A DNA stretch of 64,000 nucleotides from Torymus aiolomorphi (lineage: Eukaryota > Arthropoda > Insecta > Hymenoptera > Torymidae), in contig CM070875.1 in the NCBI GenBank assembly GCA_036365515.1, forward strand, positions 99,024,628-99,088,627, written 5' to 3'. Positions within the stretch are counted from its first letter, which is position 1. Each line of letters opens with the position of its first letter. The position numbers and the translations under genes were made by a program. Positions 55,780-64,000 of the stretch are shown here, in pieces. The notes under the pieces are model-generated. The model was not told where the DNA came from, searched no databases, and saw only the letters and a list, made by a program, of their open reading frames with translations.

Positions 55780-56645
55780 TCGAAAGAATTTAAAGACATA
55801 AATTCACAGAGCCTGTCCGTGGCCAGCTACTCTACGGGTGGCCGAGTTTGTTCGAGCGTCGGGCGGCTTCGACCACCCGTAGAGTGGCGAATGTGAAAAT
55901 TCTGTTATACCACGAGAGAAAATATAAGTATTCCGGTATGAAATGGTTTCTCATCGTCATGTGTGATATGTTCTTATAATTTTAATTAAAAGACAGAAAT
56001 TCACAGGGTCTGTCCGTGGCCAGCTACTCTACGGGTGGCCGAGCTCGTTCGAGCGTCGGGCGGCTTCGACCACCCGTAGAGTCGCACATGTGTAAATTCA
56101 GCTATACCACGACAGAAAATACAATTATTCCAGTATGGAAAGGTTTCTAAACTTCATGTGCAATTATTTATTGTAATATTAATTGAAAGACATAAATTGA
56201 CAGAGCCTGTCCGTGGCCAGCTACTCGACGGGTGGCCGAACTCGTTCGAGCATCGGGCGGCTTCGACCACCCGTAGAGTGGCGAATGTGTAAATTCTGTT
56301 ATACCACGACAGAAAATATACTTATTCCAGTATGGAAAGGTTTATAAACTTCATGTGAGATTATTTATTGTAATATTACCTACGGGTGGCCGAGCTCGTT
56401 CGAGCGTCGGGTGGCTTCGACCACCCGTAGAGTCGCACATGTGTAAATTCAGCTATACCACGACAGAAAATATAAGTATTCCGGTATGGAATGGTTTCTA
56501 AACCTCATGTGTGACTATTTATTGTAATATTAATTGAAAGACATAAATTGACAGAGCCTGTCCGTGGCCAGCTACTCTACGGGTGGCTGAGCTCGTTTGA
56601 GCGTCGGGCGGCTTTGACCACCCGTAGAGTCGCACATGTGTAAAT
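55780..56645. repeat. Tandem array of hairpins (type A), 5 units of ~190 bp
   Basis: Each unit has CTCTACGGGTGG and CCACCCGTAGAG arms enclosing CTCGTTCGAGCGTCGGGC, near 55836, 56026, 56216, 56386 (left side shortened) and 56572. Between hairpins a conserved spacer reads TATACCACGA(G/C)AGAAAATA, ATTCC(G/A)GTATG and CATGTG. Arms are preserved while some single bases vary. Confidence 0.85.
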
Positions 56646-57245
56646 TTCTGGTAGAATAAGGTCCTTTTCCAGATGACTTCTAAGACACAGGGCAAATATA
56701 AGTCTCGCGATTAATTGAATTTTCAATCTTAAGACTCTGCTTCCAAAAGAAAACGATATTTTTTAATTCTTGTTAGTTTTTTCAATAGTTATATGAGTAA
56801 ATAAATTATTTACAATCTTTTAAATAAGCTGCTATAGAAGCAGACTATTGCTAGCAATGTTTTACTCAAGATGTACTTTGAAATGTCCCACGATTCTGGA
56901 CCTTGTTTATTGTCACTAGCCTACGGGAACGGAGTTCGTTCTGTCCTCGCGCGCGCTCCGTTCCCGTAGAGTCAAGCGCGCGATTCTAAGCTTCAATGAC
57001 ACAGAGAAATGCGGTATAACATTTCTAGGGACGCTGAAAATATATTTTCTTTTGCACTTGACATGCGCGTACCATAATTATAAAGAATAGCGAAACATGT
57101 TATAATTTAGCGGAACATAACCTCAATTAACTTTTGAACATTTTTAGTTGAAGAAAACTCCAAAATTTCTGGTAGAATATAGTCTTTTTTCAGATGACTT
57201 CTAGGGCACAGGACAAATATAAGTCTCGCGATTATTTGAATGGCA
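56642..57245. repeat. 80-bp direct repeats flanking a type B hairpin
   Basis: TTTCTGGTAGAATA..GTC, CAGATGACTTCTA and AATATAAGTCTCGCGATTA occur at 56646-56722 and 57167-57241. Between them CTACGGGAACGGAG (56921) pairs with CTCCGTTCCCGTAG (56956-56969). Confidence 0.75.
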
Positions 57246-58150
57246 AAAATCTTTCGTTCGCTATGAACGTTCAAAATTTCAAGCACCTCATCAAATACAC
57301 TTACGTGATGCTTTTAATCGGCGTCGTTGGCAGCTATCGAAGATGAAGACAGGCAAGTATCGTTTCAAGCACTCACTACTCACTAGTCAACATGGTCCCT
57401 CTTCCCACTAGCTCTCAGTTGTGTCATTGGAGACACTATTGATCTTTTTGAACTCTTAGTGACTTTCTGTTCCAGTTTCACAAGAAATTAAAATTACAAA
57501 ATTTTTAATATACATTGTATAGCCATAATCAAACCCAAGACTTCTTTATTCCAGTTCTAGAATAGACCTATTTGGTGAATCTTTTTTTGTTTGGTAGCCA
57601 GTTGATATCGTCAATACAATTCCAGTTATTAATTTTGAGATCCAAGTCAATTAGTTCAAAATGGTTTTCTTGATTTTTGTATGTCCAGTTATAGGAAGCA
57701 ACACATATCTTTGTACAGTCTTCTATAATTGATCTGTTTGTTACATGCTAATATATCGTACAATTTGTAGAAGTATATAATCTAAGCTGCTGACACGCAA
57801 AGGCAATTTCACAATCATGGCACTCATCCACAAATACAGATGTTGTTGCTGGTCCTATTAGAACAGTATATTGTATATATTTCACAAGGCAAACTATGTG
57901 AAATCTGCAAAACGCAAACGTTTAAAATTAATCTACCATCTATTAGCAGCAGACGTCTAACGATAGGTTAGCTCGCACAAAAAAACAATTCGTCCGAACT
58001 GATTCCCCGAGACGCGCACTGCTCTATATTCGACGACCGTAGAAAACAAGAGACCGAAACACCGAGACAGAAACGACCGACCAACACGCCCACCGTTATC
58101 CAAAAAATATAACACCAAATCTCGTGCACTCGTGTCTGTGTGCGTTTATT
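57246..58150. other. No gene seen
   Basis: Unique-looking AT-rich sequence. The minus-strand frame 57968-58192 runs into the CA/CG microsatellite and looks spurious. Confidence 0.4.
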
Positions 58151-58154
58151 AAAT

Positions 58155-58202
58155 ACACACACACACACACACACGCGCGCGCACGCACGCACGCACGCAC
58201 AC
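58155..58202. repeat. (CA)n / (CG)n / (GCAC)n microsatellite
   Basis: A run of CA, then GCGCGC, then GCACGCAC units. It explains the Cys-Val frame on the minus strand. Confidence 0.9.
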
Positions 58203-58466
58203 AGACGAGTGCAGACCTAACCCAAAAACCCGCAGCTACTTCGCAACTTCGAGACATACACGCTATAGGATCGAATGACGACAGGTGATTACTTACCGCG
58301 GACGAGTTGAGCCTGATCCAGAGGCAACAGGCAATAGCTGCCTATAACTAAAATAGCCTCGATGACGATCAAACCCTTGATCCACCTCAAGTATAGAATC
58401 GCTCGCAACAAGCCTACTTGCGTGCGGGCGCGTACTCCTTATATGGGAGTCTCTACAACCTTGTGC

Positions 58467-58562
58467 GCGCGCGTGCGCTCGCCGTGTATAAGGTATATCT
58501 ATATATAGGAGACCGTTATATATAGGTATACCTTATACACGGGAGCGCACACGCACGCGCAA
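58467..58562. repeat. Hairpin with mirrored TATAAGG boxes
   Basis: Arms of about 45 bp are near-perfect complements: GTGCGCTCGCCGTGTATAAG opposite CTTATACACGGGAGCGCAC, continuing through TATATCTATATATA. The loop is GGAGACCGT. Each arm contains a TATAAGG-like box, one per strand. Confidence 0.8.
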
Positions 58563-58944
58563 CGGCGCAATATGCAAGACCGAGCGGGCGCCGTATACCG
58601 ACAGCTGTCGTTCAGTTCAGGCTGCGTCTGCATCCAGCAGTCAGCGCGCACGATCGTGCGCATATCCATATGGTAGGTCCCTCTATAAAAAATGCATCCT
58701 CGGCATGGTTGACCGTTGACGCCGGGTTGGATAATTGGGGTTGGGATGCTATGTTGATTTTCTCGAACATCTCGAAAATCTCGTATTTTTTACGCATGCG
58801 CAGATGCCCTTTAGAGTTATGATTGGTGGAATGGTATAGAGATGTCGCATCTGTTGTGAGCAGGAAATATGACATATATTAATTGATATAAATTGATAAT
58901 CAATTGATAAATAGATGAAAAATTTTTATGTAAAACATAATATT

Positions 58945-59025
58945 TTTTGCCTAGCGAGCCGAAAGTGCGATTTTGCTCCCGGCGCCCGATCGCAAAGGTT
59001 GTATTTTCGGCCTCGCTAGGCAAAA
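58945..59025. repeat. Hairpin H2, same inner sequence as H1 with a different outer stem
   Basis: The outer stem TTTTGCCTAGCGAG pairs perfectly with CTCGCTAGGCAAAA. The inner CCGAAAGTGC and GTATTTTCGG blocks and the CTCCCGGC loop word match H1 (49525-49613). AATAGTATA follows both hairpins. Confidence 0.8.
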
Positions 59026-59297
59026 GAATAGTATATGCACCATGAGAGAAAATAAAGAATGTCTCAGATCGCATGTGTTTGCAGGTCCAGAGTATAGACA
59101 TACTTAAAACTAAAACTAATACTAATTCTTAAAACTATGAAATATTTTTTAACATTATAATAGACTTTCTAAAAACAGTAATATGTATATATGCTATATG
59201 CAATTATCTAAATTTTCGACTTGAGTTACTATAACAAAATTATAGTATCAAATCGTTTTCAATAAATATTTTTCACAATCCATTCTTTTATCTTGTA

Positions 59298-59465
59298 CAC
59301 CCAATGGACATTGATTCGTGTGAAACGTGCATGGTAAATTTCAAAATTCTGCGATCCCATTGAACAATTCAAGTGTAACCATTCTAACTTGGAATCGTCC
59401 AATCAGATTGCAGGATTCTCAAAATTGACTAGACACGTTCCACGCGAATCAATGTCCATCAGGTG
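59298..59465. mobile_element. 168-bp MITE, TA duplication
   Basis: The ends CACCCAATGGACATTGATTC and (reverse complement of the right end) CACCTGATGGACATTGATTC form ~35-bp inverted repeats, with TA at 59296-59297 and 59466-59467. The size and TA site fit a Tc1/mariner-type MITE. Confidence 0.75.
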
Positions 59466-59467
59466 TA

Positions 59468-60709
59468 CATAGTGGGTCTTTTGTCTATATCAAGAGTTTT
59501 GAGCTCGCTTGTATCAAGTATCAATTTTTGCATATCACCTCAGGGCATGTAGCGCTGCACTGGAATGCCTCGACCAAATGACCTCAAATGTGATGGAGAT
59601 CCTTATATGTATCTACACTGCTTAAGTGAAGTAGATCTTGGAAAAGGTAGATTCTTCCATTAAATACATCTTTGAATAATTTTTAAATGATTTTTCAAAA
59701 TTTTTCTATATCTAGAGAATTATTCAAGAAAAGAAATAAGCTTTGTCCAAAAATTAGAAACATCGTATATCTATTTCTATAACAGGTTAAGTTCCGCATG
59801 GTACATATTGTACCATGAATTACTTTCAAAACTTTTCTTTCAATTGTTAGAAGAAATAGTTAAAAATAATAATTCTTTTAATTAATTATAATTTATCATA
59901 TTTATTGACTTTCAGAAAACAAATTTATGTGTTTTAAAAGGGAATACAATAAAAGTATATATAAATATATAGAGAAATAATGGAAAAGTATTCAATTATT
60001 TGAAATCTCGACGCCGCACTGAGTCAGTTTATGAACAAGATCTGCATTTGCAATTATATAAGTTTGGGTTTAAAATTAGTTTCCAGTTCATTAACTCTAC
60101 TTCTCTATAATACATTAACAGATGTTATATAAGTAAAATAAAAATTATTTTGTACAAGGTCTTTATGTTGGTATATACGTTTTGTTTTATTACGTATAGT
60201 TTAACGATAGTTGTTTATTTTTGCATCTGTTTTTAATAATAATAGTATTTTTCAAGACTATCAAAATCAATCTTTAAACTAGTAAGTACATTTTTAGTGA
60301 TATTCTGCTGTCGCTCACATGTAGGAAACATCCTTTTCATACTTGGGTTTCCTGCAAAAAAAAATCCCATTCCGCTGGACACACTTGTAGTGTATTGTCT
60401 TATATCTTCTCTTATGTTTTCCCGTTCCTCAGTCTGTTTGTACAATATAATCCATCATCAGGCTACAACTACATATTGGTTGAAAGAATTCGCTCATCGT
60501 CCCTCACATTTCGGTGAGTTTATTTCATCAATAAAAGTCTCAAATTTTGGCTTTAAAAGTTTTAAACGTCATCATATTTTACGTTTATTAGCGAAAATGG
60601 AAAAACGCACAAGTCGTCGTAAATAGGCAGTTAAAAATAGAAATTAATAAAATCATTCGTTATTGCACATTATACGAACTCAACCTATTATTAGCATTTG
60701 GCTTTATAA
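59468..60709. other. No supported gene
   Basis: AT-rich. On the minus strand 60233-60570 fragments such as TFIDEINSPKCEGR and QTEERENIREDIRQYTTS look protein-like but are broken by several stops. They may be an old transposase remnant; I cannot name it. Confidence 0.35.
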
Positions 60710-61442
60710 TCGCCTTTCAGTTTTTGTGAATTGCCCATTGCAATGCTAAAAACTAAGCTCCAATTCAGAAAGGTTTTATTTTTAATACTGTTTAGTGACT
60801 TTCAGTATTTTCAATCAGTCGATTAAATTTTTTCATATTTTTATTATAGTGTGATAGTTTACTGTTGATTAATTCTATTGGTTAATTACTACACCCACAG
60901 TCCATGGACAGGAGCATGGGCTGCGAGATTTTCTCGCTACGGTAGCACTCTATAGTCTACGGGGGCTGCAACCGCCAAGCGAGCGAGCGGCGGCAGCCCC
61001 TGTAGGCTCTTGCGCGGTCTCGCGATATGGTCGGCGTGAGAAACGCATAGCGCATAAGATAAATAGTTCTATTCTTGCGCATTTATCTTATACTGGCCTT
61101 TCCAGTTTTCCTATTACGTGTTGCTATGCCGAAAATTAAGTTACAATTCAGCAAGGTGTGATTATTAATACTGTATAGTGACTTTTTCAGTATTTTCCAT
61201 CAGTCGATTAAATTTTTTTATATTTTTATTCTAGTGTAATAGTTAACTGTCGATTAATTCTATTGGTTAATTACTACACCCACAGTCCATGGACAGGAGC
61301 ATGTGCTACGAGATTTTCTCGCTGCGGCAGCGCTCTATAGTCTACGGGGGCTGCAGCCGCCAAGCGAGCGAGTGGCGGCAGCCCCTGTAGGCTCTTGCGC
61401 GATCTAGCGATATGGTCGGCGTGAGAAACGCATAGCACATAA

Positions 61443-62033
61443 CCCGCGTAAAAATTGCAACTATTGCAACGAAATTGCTACTGTATTCGAAATTAATATC
61501 GCTGATATATTGGCAATATAGATGTACAACAATTGCAAGGCTATTGGCGATATTTGCCTTGGGTGCTATTTCTAATGTATTGCCAATATCTTAAGATTTA
61601 ATCTAAAAAGAAAAATGTCGGGTGGATTCGAACTCGGAATCTTGCGATTACTAGACTTGCTCGCTACCCACCGAGCTATTTCGTTGTTTCTGTTAATGAA
61701 CGAAATGGAGGTTAAAAGTTGAAACAAGTGATCATAATTGTTTTGAAGTAGAGTTAACCTCTATTTCGTTCATTGACAGAAACAACGAATTAGCTCGGTG
61801 AGTAGCCACCAAGTCTAATAATCCGAAGATTCCTAGTTCGAATTCACCCAAAATTTTTTTCTTTTTTTAGAAAGTTTAATCTTAAGATATTGGCAATACA
61901 TTGGAAATAGCACCCAAGGCAAGTAGCGCCAATAGCCTTGCAATTGTTGTACATCTATATTGCCAATACAACAGCGATATTAATATCCAATATAGTAGCA
62001 ATGTTGTTGCAATAGTCTCAATTTGTACCCGGG
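61443..62033. mobile_element. Foldback element with tRNA-like arms, copy 1
   Basis: The ends are CCCGCGTA.AAATTG and CAATTTGTACCCGGG; AA lies on both sides (61441-61442, 62034-62035). The arms are near-complements of ~260 bp around ATCATAATTG. Each arm carries a tRNA-like block (61620-61678 minus, 61791-61851 plus) followed by a T run. Confidence 0.85.
61791..61865 (+). ncRNA. tRNA-like block with Pol III boxes, degraded
   Basis: TAGCTCGGTGAGTAG (box A-like) is followed 33 bp later by TAGTTCGAATTC (box B-like, altered) and a T-rich run. The mirror block at 61620-61678 on the minus strand is better conserved. tRNA-derived in appearance; an acceptor stem cannot be formed. Confidence 0.5.
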
Positions 62034-63574
62034 AAGTTAAATAGCTCTATTCTTGGCAATTTATCTTATACTGGCCTTTCAAGTTTTTCTATTGCGTGTT
62101 GCTGAAAAAAATGCTGAAAATTGAGTTACAATTCAGCAAGGTTTGATTATTAATACTCTATAGAGATTTTTACAGTATTTTCCATCAGTCGATTAAATTT
62201 TTTCATATTTTTATTCTAGTGTGATAGTTAACTGTCGATTAATTCTATTGGTTAATTACTACACCCACAGTCCATGGACAGGAGCATGGGCTGCGAGATT
62301 TTGTCGCTACGGCAGCGCTTTATAGTCTACGGGGGCTGCAGCCGCCAAGGGAGCGAGCGTCGGCAGCCCCTGTAGGCTCTGGCGCGGCTAGCGATATGGT
62401 CGGCGTCAGAAACGCATAGCGCATAAGCTAAATAGCTCTATTCTTGCGCATTTATCTTATACTGGCCTTTCCAGTTTTCCTATTGCGTGTTGCTATACCG
62501 AAAATTTAGTTACAATTCAGCAAGGCGTGATTATTAATACCGTACAGTGACTTTTTCAGTATTTTCCATCAGTCGATTAAATTTTTTCATACTTTTATTC
62601 TAGTGTGATAGTTTACTGTCGATTAATTCTATTGGTTAATTACCAACAGTCCATGGACAGGAGCATGGGCTGCGAGATTTTCTCGCTACGGCGGTGCTCT
62701 ATAGTTTACGGGGGCTGCAGCCGCCAAGCGAGCGAGCGGCGGCAGCCCCTGTATGCTCCGGCGCGGCTAGCGATATGGTCGGCGTGAGAAACGCATAGCG
62801 CATAAGCTAAATAGCTCTATTCTTGCGCATTTATCTTATACTGGCCTTTCCAGTTTTCCTATTGCGTGTTGCTATGCCGAAAATTTAGTTACAATTCAGC
62901 AAGGCGTGGTTATTAATACCGTACAGTGACTTTTTCAGTATTTTCCATCAGTCGATTAAATTTTTTCATACTTTTATTCTAGTGTGATAGTTTACTGTCG
63001 ATTAATTCTTTTTGTTAATTACTACACCCACAGTCCATGGACAGGAGTATGGGCTGCGAGATTATCTCGCTATGGCAGCGCTCTATAGTCTACGGGGGCT
63101 TCAGCCGCCAAGCGAGCGAGCGGCGGCAGCCCCTGTAGGCTCTGGCGCGGCTAGCGATATGGTCGGCGTGAGAAACGCATAGCGCATAAGCTAAATAGCT
63201 CTATTCTTGCGCATTTATCTTATACTGGCCTTTCCAGTTTTCCTATTGCGTGTTGCTGTACCGAAAATTTAGTTACAATTCAGCAAGGCGTGATTATTAA
63301 TACCGTACAGTGACTTTTTCAGTATTTTCCATCAGTCGATTAAATTTTTTCATACTTTTATTCTAGTGGGATAGTTTACTGTCGATTAATTCTTTTTGTT
63401 AATTACTACACCCACAGTCCATGGACAGGAGGATGGGCTGCGAGATATTTTCGCTACGGCAGCGCTCTATAGTCTACGGGGGCTGCAGCCGCCAAGCAAG
63501 CGAGCGGCGGCAGCCCCTGTAGGCTCTGGTGCGGTCTAGCGATATGGTCGGCGTGAGAAACGCATAGCGCATAA

Positions 63575-64000
63575 CCCGCGTAAAAATTGAAACTATTGCA
63601 ACGACATTGCCACTGTATTCGAAATTAATATCGCTGATATATTCGCAATATAGATGTACAACAATTGCAAGGCTATTGGCGATATTTGCCTTGAGTGCTA
63701 TTTCTAATGTATTGCCAATATCTTAAGATTTAATCTAAAAAAAAAAATTTGGGTGGATTCGAACTCGGAATCTTGCGATTACTAGACTTGCTCGCTACCC
63801 ACCGAGCTAATTCGTTGTTTCTGTCAATGAACGAAATGGAGGTTAAAAGTTGAAACAAGTGATCATAATTGTTTTGAAGTAGATTTAACCTCTATTTCGT
63901 TCATTGACAGAAACAACGAATTAGCTCGGTGGGTAGCGAGCAAGTCTAGTAATCGCAAGATTCCGAGTTCGAATCCACCCAAATTTTTTTTTTTTTAGAT
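63575..64000. mobile_element. Foldback element with tRNA-like arms, copy 2, cut by window end
   Basis: It starts CCCGCGTAAAAATTG after CATAA, the same position of the 381-bp unit as copy 1. The left arm, centre and most of the right arm are present. About 95% identical to copy 1 by eye. Confidence 0.85.
63922..63996 (+). ncRNA. tRNA-like block with box A, box B and a T-run terminator
   Basis: TAGCTCGGTGGGTAG matches a tRNA D-arm with a GCTC/GAGC stem, and GAGTTCGAATCC matches box B. The block ends CACCC and is followed by 13 T's, a Pol III terminator. The T-stem pairs poorly and no acceptor stem is present, so it is a tRNA-derived element arm and not a tRNA gene. A mirror copy lies at 63751-63810 on the minus strand. 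Confidence 0.6.

Larger units (their letters stand above)
60710..64000 (+). repeat. ~381-bp satellite with a type C hairpin, 6 units, continuing past the window
   Basis: Units share CAGTCGATTAAATTTTTT, ACACCCACAGTCCATGGACA, a hairpin TCTACGGGGGCTGC ... GCAGCCCCTGTAG enclosing CCGCCAAGCGAGCGAG, then GCGATATGGTCGGCGTGAG and CCTTTCCAGTTTTCCTAT. Hairpins start near 60957, 61341, 62327, 62706, 63088 and 63474. The gap between the second and third is explained by a foldback insertion. Confidence 0.93.

Noticed and set aside
60233..60626. ORFs on both strands near 60.3-60.6 kb
   Set aside because: Minus-strand fragments look protein-like but contain several stops and no recognisable motif; listed only as a possible remnant.
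61620..61865. Functional tRNA genes
   Set aside because: Box A and B are present but acceptor and T stems cannot pair, and the blocks are mirrored arms of a foldback.

Overview
This is eukaryotic, almost certainly insect, nuclear DNA made mainly of transposable elements and satellites; I see no convincing single-copy host gene. The evidence is spliced genes with GT..AG introns, several LTR retrotransposons, Transib and PIF/Harbinger DNA transposons, MITEs, long microsatellites and short TTAGG-like runs near 15.44 kb. A hymenopteran is plausible but unproven. The background is very AT-rich, so the GC-rich LTR element at 28.5-38.3 kb stands out.

Layout. 1-0.47 kb: tail of an old LTR, then unassigned sequence. 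0.47-6.0 kb: a decayed but complete Ty1/copia element read on the minus strand; one LTR is split by a 598-bp foldback element. 6.6-10.4 kb: a ~149-bp satellite with higher-order structure. 10.4-19.05 kb: a Transib (RAG1-family) transposon whose five-exon transposase can be followed on the minus strand with all three catalytic acidic residues, but with one frameshift and one in-frame stop; MITEs sit in its introns and upstream. 19.05-24.4 kb: a 5'-truncated, frameshifted Ty3/gypsy element (Gypsy-A) with its 3' LTR. 24.4-28.2 kb: foldbacks, a stray inverted satellite fragment, a GT-rich C-poor degenerate repeat, a solo LTR and AT-microsatellite modules.

28.2-50.6 kb is best read as one PIF/Harbinger locus. 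Transposase exon 1 (28216-28484) and exons 2-3 (46872-47896) join in frame across an 18.4-kb intron. That intron holds a complete GC-rich gypsy element (Gypsy-B, 28500-38336, GTAC target duplication), AT-bounded modules, a strand-switching CCTCGGCT repeat, a 90-bp minisatellite with a 532-codon open frame and a 4.3-kb near-perfect palindrome. Downstream lie two divergent MADF-type genes, the usual DNA-binding partners of Harbinger transposases.

51-64 kb is repetitive: an inverted LTR, MITEs, 224-bp and ~270-bp tandem repeats, a possible spliced minus-strand gene remnant (54.2-55.6 kb), and several families of GC-rich hairpins. Some hairpins keep their inner sequence while their outer stems differ but still pair. 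The last array (60.7-64.0 kb) carries two copies of a foldback element with tRNA-like arms at the same site of the ~381-bp unit.
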